Origin: Solwaraspora sp. WMMA2056
Lineage (GTDB): Bacteria; Actinomycetota; Actinomycetes; Mycobacteriales; Micromonosporaceae
Assembly (NCBI RefSeq): GCF_030345095.1
Contig: NZ_CP128360.1
Coordinates: 5,332,001 to 5,396,000 of the forward strand
DNA: 64,000 bases
Reading direction: 5' to 3'
Positions 17,501 to 27,400 of this stretch are shown one piece after another (within the stretch, counting starts at the first letter, position 1; every line of letters begins with the position of its first letter). The translations under genes and the position numbers were made by a program. The notes beneath the pieces were generated by a model. It was not told the origin of the DNA, ran no database searches, and saw only the letters and a program-made list of their open reading frames with translations.

Positions 17501-20500
17501 ACCCTGCCTGCGTTGTCGTAGGTGAAGGTGCTGGTTCCCTTGTCAGGGTCGACGACCTGGACCTGCCGGCCACGGAAGTCGTAACCGTAGGTCCAGTTGT
17601 TGCCGAGATCGTCGGTGACGCGCTGCAGCAGCCCCTTACGGTTGTAGTGGTACGTCGAGGTGTCCCAGCTCCCAGCGGTGCCTGGGGTGGGCGTTGCACC
17701 GTGATACTGACGCAGTTCGACGGTGCGTCCGTGGGTGTCGGACAGCGTGGAGGTCGCGGTCCCGCCCGCTGGTGGCGTGACGTCGACCCGGTCGCCGGCG
17801 TAGTAGACGCTGGTGCGCCATCGCTCGTCGGCGTAAGGCTGGAAGACCGCCGCCCGCATCCTCCCGGCGCCGTCGTAGACGGCACGGGTCTGGGTGTGCA
17901 CGAACGCCGCTTCGGTCGCGGTGAAGAGGTTTATGCCAGGGCCGGCGCTCCCGTCGTGGTAGGCGCCGTACTCCTTCACGACTCGGCCCGCGCTGTCATA
18001 GAACGTGTCGGTCAGGATTCGGCCGCCCGACGGCGACGGAGTCTGCGTCTGCCGGGGTCGCAGCAAACCGTCATACAGAGAGTACGACGTGACGTAGGCG
18101 CCTGCGGCGTTGAGCCGCGACGTAGCGATCGTCGTCGCCGCGTTGTTGCGCACATGGTAGGCATACGTCGCACTCGCCGACTGGGTCGCCTTGTCACGGC
18201 CTGGCAGCCAGAGCGACGTCATCCGGCCGATGCTGTCGTACACCATGTCCGTGCGTTTGCCGTTCGGATCGACGGTGGCAATCGGCAGCCCCCAGGCGGG
18301 TGACACCGTCGTCGAGGTGACGTGCTGCATCGCGTTGGTGATGGTGACCGCCGTAACCGGCCCGCCGGTCGTCGGGGTGTAGGCGGTGGTGGTTTCGGAG
18401 TTCATCGCGTCCCGCACGGAGGTCGACCGGCCGTGGGCGTCGTAGCTCGACTGGCTCACCGTGACGAAGGTCGGTGCCCCGTTGTTCCAGGCCGACATCT
18501 CGTCGGCCCGGGTGGCCAGACCCCGGGTAGGTGCCGTCTCGAACGCGTTCCCGTCATACAGGGTCCGCATCTCGCCCAGCACGTCGGCCTCGACAAGAGT
18601 GCCGCCGGTCGCACCGCAGCCGACCGCGTAGGACTGCACCCGATGTGGACGGTCCATCAGCCAGATCGCATCGTTGCGGGGTGTGTAGTCGAGCTTGGTG
18701 CACTGCTCGTCCCCGGTTACGTTCACGTCGCCGTGGTCATCGACGGTCGCCGCCATACCGTACGAGTCGTAGGTCGCCACTACCCGGGTCGACCGCTCGC
18801 CCCGGCCAGCGTCCAAGGCCGTGTAGTGCCGCACCGAGCCGACCCGGGCGAACCGGGCCGTCACCGTTTGTCCGTTGATGGTCCGGGTAGCGGTGACGGG
18901 CGAAGCCCACGGATCGTTGACCTGCCGGGACACCACCGCGCCGCCGGGCCCGTTCAGGGACCTGGACTCCCGGGCCAGGCCGACGTACCAGTCCTCGTCG
19001 TTGATGCCGTCGACGGTGACCGTGCGGGTGCCGCCGGCCGGGCCCGCCCGGTCGCCGTGCATGCCCTGGAAGAAGCGCGTCTCGGTGTAGGTCTGCTCGC
19101 CGGGGTCACCGACGGTGACGCCTACCCGCTTGAACCCGCGGTAGCTCGACCAGGTCCGGGTGTCCGGGTCAATCAGCCCGTCGTCGTCGCTGTACCGCCA
19201 GGCCGCGCCGTCGAGATAGCTGTACGAGTAAACCGTGCGTGGGCTGCCCTGTGGCGGCACCCCACCGGTGTGGTCGGTCTCGTAGATGGTCTTGACAACG
19301 TACTTGTGGAACCAGTCGGTCACCGGCTGCTGATAGCCCTCAGGGGTCCAGATCACCGGATAGCAGAGGCGGGAGTTGGTGTGTGGCGTCGGCGTCTGCC
19401 CCGCGACGCAGTCCTCCTCGGAGTACGTGATGTTGGTGGTGCCGCCGCTCTGGTGACGGATCCGCGCGATGCGCAGCCAGTTCATTTCCGGTGCAAAGTC
19501 GTTGGTGTCGACCCGGTTTGCGAGCTGCACCTCGGTGAACTCGATCGCCGGCATGCTGATGGCCGCACCGACAAGACCTGTCTGGGTGATCGTGGAGAGC
19601 CAGAGTCCTGCCCGGGTCGCGTCGCCCGGATCCGGGAAGGTGTGCGTGAGGGTCCACCGCTCGACGTTGTCGTACGCGCCGCCCGAGCGGACCTGGGTCG
19701 TGACGCTGGCCAGCCGTTTGGAGATCCAAAAGGTTGGCGAGAAGATCCCGGTGCACGGTGAACCCGTGCACTCCGAGTCCCAGGGGGTGTCTGGCCAGTG
19801 CGCTTCGTCACGCACGCCACAATTGCTCAGGCAGCGATCCGCTACCGCGAAGTCGACCCGCGACGGGGCCGGGGTGGCGAAGACCGAGTCGACCCCGCTG
19901 ACCCGGCGCGTGCCGTAGTCGATCCGGTCGAGCCAGCCGCCCCGGTCGTAGCTCGCCGCGTCAGTGGCGACGAGGTTACGACCGTACCGGTTCGTCTCCT
20001 TGCTGTACCAGTAAGAAACGGAATTGCCGTGCAGGTCGACAATGTAGTCGAGGTTCCACCGCCAGGTTTGCATGCAGTGTGAGGCAGCGAAGGTGGCGGC
20101 ACGGCACGGCTCGTTCGGGTCGTTGCCGAAGACCGGGACGTTCCAGGCGGAGTTCGTGACCGGATTGCCCGATGCCCAGCCCGGCAGCCGGTTTGCCCCG
20201 AACCAGTACTGGACGCCGTCTGTAGTGGTGAGTACCCAGTACTCGCCGTTGTTGTCACCGTTGGTCGCGCCGGTCTTCCGTTCGATCCGGGAGCCGTCGT
20301 CGTTGCGCAGATGCCACCGGCTCTCCTGCGCGTTGTAGATCAGTTCACCGCCGCGGCCGAACATCGACAGGACGGCGTTGTCGGTCTCCCAGCAGAGGTC
20401 GCCGGTCTTGACAGTGTTGTTCGCCTGCCCACCCATGTCGTTGGCGCACGCGCGGTACCGCCGCTCGATGAACCCGCCGCCCGAGGTGTCGAATCCTTCG

Positions 20501-21438
20501 CCGATCCACGACGGCTGGTTGTTGGAAGCCGCGTGGCGACCGTCAACCGACTGGGACGAGTACGCCAGCGATACCGATGGGGCCAGACCGCCGGCTGCCG
20601 GCGGCACCCGCATAGGATGCGACCAGCTGAAGGTACCGGAGTTGCCGCCGACTGCCCAGGTCGACGACGGCAGAAGCGAGGTCGCAGCCAGGTCCCCGGC
20701 CGGGCCCGAAGGTCCCGCTACCAGGGCGACCAGACTGCCGCTCGCCGCCAGCGGTACCGTTGCTGTCACCGTCGTAGCGGCCAGGTCGTTGCGGCCAGGC
20801 AAGGCGTTGCCGGCGCAATCTCCCGATGCGGATTTCATCGCACAGTCCGGCATGCTAACCAGCCGCAGCCGACTCGCCCAGTCCGCGCCGTACGCTGTGG
20901 CGAACGCACCGTAGTCGACGCTGACCGACACTTCACCGTCGGTTGCCTCCCCGTCCGGGGCGAGCCGAAGTAGTACTCCTCGGACACCAACACGCGCGGT
21001 CGTCGTTCGGTCCAGCACCTCGACCCGCACCCGCTCAGGCCGATTGCCCGCAGACCGGGCCGACTCGTCGCCGGTCGCAGTCACCTGCACCGGCAGACCG
21101 CCGGGGCGCACCGTCGTGTCTCCCCGAGCCGCCACCAGGTCCGTGACGGCGACCCCGCCGTCCGGCCAGACTGGTGCCGGTTTGCTGCTGGCTGGCGGCA
21201 GCGGCTTGGCCGGGTCGGGTTCGTCCGCCGCAACCGGGGTGACTGGAACGCTTGGCACCTCCTCGACCGCCGGTGGCTGGGCTGGCTGGGCCGCCTGCGC
21301 CGAAGTGGCAGATGGCGCCTGCACCAGCAGATTCGCGGCCAGGACACCCGCCAGTGCAGTAGCGACGATCCGCCGAAGTTTGTAGGCCGGGCTACGCCGG
21401 ACCAGTGGCAGCGAAAATGGGAGCAGGTGTTCCTGCAC
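14551..21438 (-). CDS. Secreted RHS-repeat polymorphic toxin with Hint domain and deaminase-like tip
   Basis: 2295 residues from GTG 21438, chosen for GGAGG five bases upstream; ATG 21471 is possible but lacks a site. A signal/anchor segment lies around residues 25-50. The body has many YD/RHS repeats (for example 'YDSIGRMTSLWLPG', 'YDNAGRVTTSTDARGEKLAY') and the RHS core ending 'NPYSYANNSPITYSDPSG' near residue 1828. A Hint domain follows (about 2020-2167, from 'CETGNSFVPGTLVLLADG' to 'VLVHNC'), able to self-cleave. The last ~128 residues are the toxin: 'HHGGCAEVGCLIQAY' and 'PCRRLC' are the zinc-binding (H/C)xE plus PCxxC of the deaminase fold, closest to YwqJ-like deaminases. The adjacent SUKH gene supplies immunity. 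Confidence 0.85.
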   Translation of the reverse strand: MQEHLLPFSLPLVRRSPAYKLRRIVATALAGVLAANLLVQAPSATSAQAAQPAQPPAVEEVPSVPVTPVAADEPDPAKPLPPASSKPAPVWPDGGVAVTDLVAARGDTTVRPGGLPVQVTATGDESARSAGNRPERVRVEVLDRTTTARVGVRGVLLRLAPDGEATDGEVSVSVDYGAFATAYGADWASRLRLVSMPDCAMKSASGDCAGNALPGRNDLAATTVTATVPLAASGSLVALVAGPSGPAGDLAATSLLPSSTWAVGGNSGTFSWSHPMRVPPAAGGLAPSVSLAYSSQSVDGRHAASNNQPSWIGEGFDTSGGGFIERRYRACANDMGGQANNTVKTGDLCWETDNAVLSMFGRGGELIYNAQESRWHLRNDDGSRIERKTGATNGDNNGEYWVLTTTDGVQYWFGANRLPGWASGNPVTNSAWNVPVFGNDPNEPCRAATFAASHCMQTWRWNLDYIVDLHGNSVSYWYSKETNRYGRNLVATDAASYDRGGWLDRIDYGTRRVSGVDSVFATPAPSRVDFAVADRCLSNCGVRDEAHWPDTPWDSECTGSPCTGIFSPTFWISKRLASVTTQVRSGGAYDNVERWTLTHTFPDPGDATRAGLWLSTITQTGLVGAAISMPAIEFTEVQLANRVDTNDFAPEMNWLRIARIRHQSGGTTNITYSEEDCVAGQTPTPHTNSRLCYPVIWTPEGYQQPVTDWFHKYVVKTIYETDHTGGVPPQGSPRTVYSYSYLDGAAWRYSDDDGLIDPDTRTWSSYRGFKRVGVTVGDPGEQTYTETRFFQGMHGDRAGPAGGTRTVTVDGINDEDWYVGLARESRSLNGPGGAVVSRQVNDPWASPVTATRTINGQTVTARFARVGSVRHYTALDAGRGERSTRVVATYDSYGMAATVDDHGDVNVTGDEQCTKLDYTPRNDAIWLMDRPHRVQSYAVGCGATGGTLVEADVLGEMRTLYDGNAFETAPTRGLATRADEMSAWNNGAPTFVTVSQSSYDAHGRSTSVRDAMNSETTTAYTPTTGGPVTAVTITNAMQHVTSTTVSPAWGLPIATVDPNGKRTDMVYDSIGRMTSLWLPGRDKATQSASATYAYHVRNNAATTIATSRLNAAGAYVTSYSLYDGLLRPRQTQTPSPSGGRILTDTFYDSAGRVVKEYGAYHDGSAGPGINLFTATEAAFVHTQTRAVYDGAGRMRAAVFQPYADERWRTSVYYAGDRVDVTPPAGGTATSTLSDTHGRTVELRQYHGATPTPGTAGSWDTSTYHYNRKGLLQRVTDDLGNNWTYGYDFRGRQVQVVDPDKGTSTFTYDNAGRVTTSTDARGEKLAYLYDPLNRKRAVYDDQIGSTTRAQWIYDTILKGALTQSTRIEGGSLYQVRVTGYTDSYQPTGTQITIPTSETGLGGIYNSFLTWNPDDSLASLSLPSTNNDLPAETLLYSYNSLGLPTKLETLYGGVSSQYVAGTSYNALGEPTQITLDTDDIAGGRVWQAFTRELDTGRLTRAVTARDTVAPNTIADLHYTQDHAGNVTSIRDEAQDPVDDTQCFNYDHLRRLTQAWTPSSADCATAPSAAGLGGPAPYWHSWTFDSIGNRRTQSVHTTGGTATTTYNYPAAGAVRPHALASTTGAQTGSYTYDAAGNTATRPTATSGTQTLGWDSEGRLTNSTDSSGATSYLYDADGNRLIRRDPGGKTLYLPGQEIRYNSATTSTSATRYYSHLGSTVGSRTANGLSWLASDHQGTSSIAVDSVSQALTVRRQTPYGTPRGAVPTWPNSKGFVGGTIDNTGLTHLGAREYDPVAGRFISVDPVHDLTDPQQWNPYSYANNSPITYSDPSGLIYTDFMVGSDPHFNGNNAGWGPGAHGSDMASQRTTHCNGTGPYSCQAKADAGRYESSVVIKMGPPPSWQEELVYETICTLSVLCRGISTGYDAYLIGEALFNGDFRGAAVATVGFLTPGCPSRVCGGLARRIFGGSSTPDAPGPTVKPNTGAQSPDAPAGGSTGKPTTTNAGSGSGSGTGGGRGPGKPDKCETGNSFVPGTLVLLADGSRKPIEDVEIGDRVVASDPETGETAVKAVTATIEGTGDKDLVEITVAVGDGHESQVITATDGHPFWVASQATWRDASMLRPGDELLAPDGSRLRAIDIVAYQRPATVYNLTVADIHTYYVLAGTTPVLVHNCGLEDFADSVRNQPGTKFAAEYTSPSGAKYYSTNRHGTAGELENMPELRDAVQAAGHHGGCAEVGCLIQAYRAEGPSAITGGSMQVVQTRNSMSPNAPVHGTPGYPCRRLCNPLLKSLNISFEAGPG

Positions 21439-21490
21439 CGCGACCTCCGGGTCCTCAGAGGGATGGATCATACGATTCAAGTCAGTGCGA

Positions 21491-24400
21491 TCAGGACGTG
21501 GGGGCGGTAAATCGCAGTCCCACTCCGGGCCGGAGCACGGGTTGCCGGTACGTGTACTGGATCGCGGCGGTGCCGGTGGCGTTCTCGATGCCGATCGTGG
21601 CGCCGCCGCCACGTTCGAGGAACGTGCCGTCGTTGTCGATGTAGGCGAAGCTGTAGCCGCCGGCTTCGTCGATGATGGCCTGGAAGGTGACCCGGGTACG
21701 CGGATCCTCGTACGAGTGGACGTTGCGCCACTCGATGACGAACTGCCGGTTCGGTGTGGTGCCACGCACAGCGGTGCGGACACTGGCGTTGCTGTCGACA
21801 ACCCAGTCGTGCCAGAACGGGTACAATGCGGCGTTGGGTTGCTCGGCACCGGCGGGTGACGGGATGGGCCACGCGTCCGGTGAGGACGTCCCGGGGTTGA
21901 TGAAGCTGACCAGTCCGTTGATGTCCACCCAGCAGGTGGAGTAACTCTGACCGTAGAGGGTCACTGGGAATGGAAGGGCGACCGAGGTGTAGGTGTCGTC
22001 ACCAGTCAGCGACAGCACGGTGCCGTTGGCGGCGGTGTAGGTCACGGGTAGTTCAGTCAGTTGGTAACCGCCGCCGGTCGCGGTGACGGCCAGGCCGAAG
22101 TCGGCGGTTGCCTGAGTGTTGGTCCCGACCGTCACCTGGCGCGCGTCCGAGCCCCGGCAGGTGCCGCTCGGCAGGGTGACGATCACCGCCCAGGTACCGG
22201 CCGGAACCGCAGTGACCTGATAGGTGCCGTTGGCGGCGGTGGTGGTCGTCTTGTCGGCAACCGCAACGGTCGCTCCGGCGACCGGTGCTCCAGCACAGGT
22301 GACGGTGCCGCTGACGCTGCCCAGGCCCGGAGGGTTAGGGGTGAACGTGACACCCTGGCCGGAGGCGAGCCACGGCTCACGGAACAGGTACTGGAAGCCG
22401 ATGGATCCGTCGCCGTTCTCGATCCCGACGGTGCCCTCACCGCCACGTTCGATCGACTTCGCGGGGTCGATGTCGGCGTAGGCGAGCCTGATCTGACCGT
22501 TCTCCTGGAAGATGGCCTCGAAGGTGGCCCGGGTGTTGGTGTCACCGTAGATATGGACGTTGCGCCACTCCACGACCCATTGCCGGTTCGGGGCGGTGCC
22601 GCTGATCCTGGTCGCAATCCGGGCCTGAGAGTCGACCACCCAGTCGTCCCACAGCACATAAACCGCCGCGTTCGGTGAGCCCTCCGCCGCCGGTGACGGG
22701 ATCGGGCCCGGCCAGGAGCCGATCCAGCCGAAGTACGCCGGGTCCTTGAAGCTGATCAGGCCGTTGGCGCTGATCCACGCCGACGTGTACGACTCGCCGT
22801 AGAGCTTGACCGGGAATGGCGGGTTCTTCTGCCATACCGTCTCGTCGCCCTGCCATCCCTCGACGACGTCACCGGGGATGAAGGTCTGTGCACCGGCGGT
22901 GCACTTGTAGCCAAACTCATCGCCGTCGACCATCACCGACAGATCCACGTCAGAGATGCCGCCTGGATGGTTGATCGTCTCGCGGGCGTACTGGCCGGCA
23001 CACCGGTTGTCACCGGTGGACGCCGCGACCCGGTACTCGCCCACCGGGACCGCGGTGAACTGGTAGCTTCCGTCGGCGGTAGTGGTGGCGCTGCGGTTAC
23101 CCGGGTTCAACGTCACCGTCGCCCCGGCTACCGGGTCACCGGTAACCGCCGTGGTCAACACGCCCTCGACCGTCCCATTAGGGGCCGGGGTGTAGATGAT
23201 CGAGCTGTTTGCGGTCAGCGCCGCCTCGTGGAAGGAGTACAGCGCAGCGACTGTGCCGGAGGCGTTTTCCAGCCCGACCGTCGCCGCCGCGCCCTGCTGG
23301 ACCGGAGTCGACATAGCCCCGTAGTGGAATGCGATCCGACCATCCTCGTGGAAGATGACCTCGAAGGTGATCCGTTGGGCGTTGGTGGGCCGGAATCCAA
23401 CGTTGCGCCACTCGACCACATACGATCGGTTCGGTGAGCTGCCCAAGGTCTGGGTGCGGATGCTGGCTGACGCGTCGACCTCCAGATCGTCCCAGAACGG
23501 CGCCACGACAGCATTCGGTGCGGCGGCGGTTGGCATCGTCGGGTTCACCCAGGTGTCCGGCTCGCCGGACACGCTGCCGAAGCTCACCAGGCCATTCGTG
23601 TGCACCCGCCCACTGGTGTACGTCTCGCCGTGGAACCGTACCGGGAATGGCAGGGTGACCATCGTCGCCGCGTCGTCACCGGTCAACCCGAGCACCGTCG
23701 ATGCGGCGACGAAACCGGAGCTCCCAGTGCTACACGCGTATCCCATGCCGCCGTAGTCCGGACCCAACTGCAGGTTACGGACCAGGTCGGCGAACAGCTC
23801 CACCTGCTGGCTGGCCACGGCACCGCACCGCCCCGGCATCCGCACCGCCACGGTGTAGCTGTCCGCTACGAGTCCGGTGAAGCTGTACGCGCCGCCGGTG
23901 CCGGTCGTCGTACTCAACCCGGTCGGATCCAGGGTCACCGTGGCACCGACCACCGGTGCGCCCGAGGCGTTGGTCAGTGTGCCAGTCAGGGTGTGCAGCT
24001 CCAGTTCGCCGACGGCGTCCGGTCGAGTGAACGTGATCGCCTTGCTGCTTGCCAGCACCGGCTCGGTGACGGAGTAGCGCAGCCGGTCCTGGCCGTCGGG
24101 TGCCTCGATCCCGACGACCGCGTGTGCACCCCGCTCGGCGGCGTTGTCGAGTTGATCGTAGTTCGTGGTCACGGTGCCGTCGGGGGCGAGGAGCACCTCG
24201 AACGACAGCCGCTGCGCGGTGTTGCCCTTACGGTGCACGTTGCGCCATTCGACGATGAACCGCTGGGAAGCGCCGGAGCCGGTAGTCGCGGTACGGATAC
24301 TCGCCGAGGCGTCGACGACCAGGTCGTCCCAGAATGGTGCCACCGCTGCGGCTGGTGTCGCCGGTGCCGGCTGCTGACCGGTGTACGGGTACGAGCCGCC

Positions 24401-27400
24401 GGGGTCCGTGAAGGAAAGCAAGCCGTTGGTGTCCACCCACGCGCTGCGGTACGCGCCGCCGTAGAACGGGAACGCGAACGGCAACTGCACTGTGGCGACC
24501 GCGTCATCACCGGTCAACGCCAGTGTGCTCGACGCCGCAGCGAACGCGGTGGTCTGTTCCGTGCAGGTGTGACCCAGATCGTCGCTGACCGCTGAGAGGA
24601 AGATGTCGAAATTGATGCCCTGTCCGTCGATCTCCAACGGATCGCTGGACACCTCGCCGCATCGGCCGCCGAACGTGGCGGTGACGGTGTACGCGCCGGG
24701 GGCGAAGCCTGTCACGAAGTAGCTGCCGTCGGCATTCGAGGTCGCTTGATGGTTACCGGGATGCAGCCGGATCACGACGTCGGCCTGTGGCAGGAAGAAC
24801 TGGTTCCACACCGTACCGGACAGGCTGGCTGCCGACCCGACGGTAAACGCGCCCTGGTTAATGTCGCTGATCCGATTGCCGTCGTCCACCGCGACCGCGT
24901 AGACGGGCCGCTCTCCCATTGCGCCGCCGACGTCGATAGTCACGGTCGCGGTGCCACCCGCCGTGGTCGCGTTCACCGCGCTGTCTAGCCCAGCGCCGTC
25001 GACGCTGTATCGGAAGCTGGTGACGTTGGTGTCGCCGCCGGCGTCGAACCGTACGGTGAGCTGTCCGCCGGCGGTGGCGTCGTTGCCGTTGGGGAAGGTG
25101 ACGACGGGCGGCAGCGGTACTGCGAGCTCCGAGAGGTTCGCCGGGGTCTCCATGAAGTTGTAGAAGCGCACGTTGTCGACAAGACCGGTGAAGAAGCTGT
25201 CGTCGCCGCCGTTCCACTTGCGTTTGCCAACGGCGACATCTGTCGTAGCGTTGAACCCCCCGACGAGGGTCGCAGTTGCCGTCTGGAGGACGCCGTTGAC
25301 GTAGAGCGTCATCTGTCTTGTCGAGGCGTCGTAGACCCCGGCGAGGTGGGTCCACCGGCCAGCGGTAGGTGCGGCGTTGGACAGCACGCTGTACAGCGCG
25401 GGGTTGTCGACGTCGGCCCCGGCCATCGTGAATCGCCAGCGTTGGTTGCCCCCGGCGTAGCCGAGGTGATAGGCAGACGCCCGGGAGCCGTTCGCGCTGA
25501 CTACGGTCTGCAGGCCAGTTCCGGTGGTGGAGTCGATTCTGACCCAGGCGGCGATGGTGAAACTGACGTCGGTGCGGACCTGTGTCGAGACACCGGTGTC
25601 GGGGTGCGGCGTGCTGAGCGCGCCGGCCCTGGTGGCAGCGGCGGTGCCCGGCAGCGACAGCGCCGTACCTATCCCGGACCGGCCGGCGACCCTGGTTGCC
25701 GATGCGCCGATGGTCAGGGCGTTGCCGTGGCCGGAGACGTCGGTGGCGGTTGTCCCGGTTTCCTCGAACGTCCACTCGGCGGCCGGACCGGAACCGGCCC
25801 GGACGCTGAAGTTGTAGATGACCGGGGTAGAGAACCGCCCAGCGTGGTCCTTCGACCATATGTACAGCACGTTGACGCCGTCGCGCACCGGCGCCAGGGT
25901 GATCGACGCGCCGTAGTCCGTCGTCCGCGCCGGCACCGTCTTCGCAGCCGTCAGCACACCCGAGTCGAGGCTGTAGGCGTACTCCTTGACCTCGTACGGC
26001 CGGACGGTCGGTGCGGCCACGGAGAACGTGCCAGGGAGGCCGACTCCGCCGCGTGGGACACCATCGTTGGGGTAGTTTGTGGAGCCGACGTTCGCCGGTG
26101 GTGGCGGTGGTGTCGCGTCGACGGTGAACTCGCAGGTGCCAGACCACGCTCCATGGTGCGAACCGTCCCAGGTCCTGGCCTGCCAGACGTAGCTGGCCCC
26201 GTCGGTCAACCTGCCCGACGGGATCGCCCGGGACACCGTCGATGGGTTTCCCGCAGCCTGCGACACCTTGTTCGATTCGGTCCGCGTACCGCCCACCGGC
26301 CACCAGTAGAAATCGGTCGTCAGCGACTGCTGGTCGCTGTCCGGGTCGGAGTGCCTGGCGGCGAGGATCGGCGTGGTCGTCAGCACGTACGGCCGTGACG
26401 CCCCGGTGGCGCAGGCCTTGCCGTCGGACTTGCGGTCCGCCAGCGCGTTCGGACTGGTGTTGTAGGTGATGGCCAGCTTCGGCGACGAGTGGTTGAAGCG
26501 CTTCCACTGATTCTTGGTGCCCTCGTCGACGGCTCGCAGACCGACGGTCAGGTTCGACCATTTGCTGGACGCGGCCTTCGCCACCATCGACGTCACGTTG
26601 AACTCGATGGTGCCGGTGCCCAGACAGCCGTGCGCCGCCCCGTACTTGCGGTTTCCCGATGTCTGTGCCGTGTAGCTGCCGTTCCAGGTGGGCTGGTTGT
26701 TCCACGTCGTGCTCGAGGAGATCGCCCCGGTCAGCCACAGTTTCGCGTTGCTCTTCGGACTACACGTCCACGCATGCCGCTGCTCGATCCGGAACTCAGC
26801 CTTGACGATGTGCTTCCCGGACACCTTGGAGGTGTTCATCCGGAAGAACGACCGGATGATGTAGTCGCTGCAGCCGGAGCAGTCCTGGGTACGGCCCGCA
26901 CCGGCCGACCCGTACGTCGAACCGTTGTACAACGCCGACGAGTTCTGCCAGAACGAGCTCGCCTTGTACTTGCTCCACACCGTCGTCCACGCGTTGCTGA
27001 CGATCCCGCCGGTCCAGGACGGGTCGATGTAGATCGGCAGCTTCGTCCGTGGATCAGCCAGCATCGCCTTGTCCGGCAGGATGGTCACCGAGTCCTCGTT
27101 GACGCGGACCGGCATGACCGCCCGATGGGCCGCCTCGGGGATGGCGGGCTGGTCGGGCGCAACCTCGGCGGTCGACGACTCATCCAGCTGCCGCTGCTGC
27201 TCTGCCAAGTCCGGTTTGCGCTGCGGTGCGGACTCGCGCGTGTCCTTCTCCCGAGTGGCACTCTCCGCTGCCGCGTCGGTTTCGGCCGCCGCGGACCCAG
27301 TGGAGTCCCACATCAGAGGTGCAGGCGCGGCGAACACGACGGCGCCTTTGTCGTCACGGGCGGCCAGCCCGCCCGAGGCGGTCGCGCCCACCGTGACACC

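Noticed and set aside
16306-18303. Long plus-strand open frame of 665 codons
   Set aside because: It is antisense to the RHS gene, rich in Arg/Gly/Val, lacks a ribosome site and shows no domain; typical of high-GC codon structure on the opposite strand.
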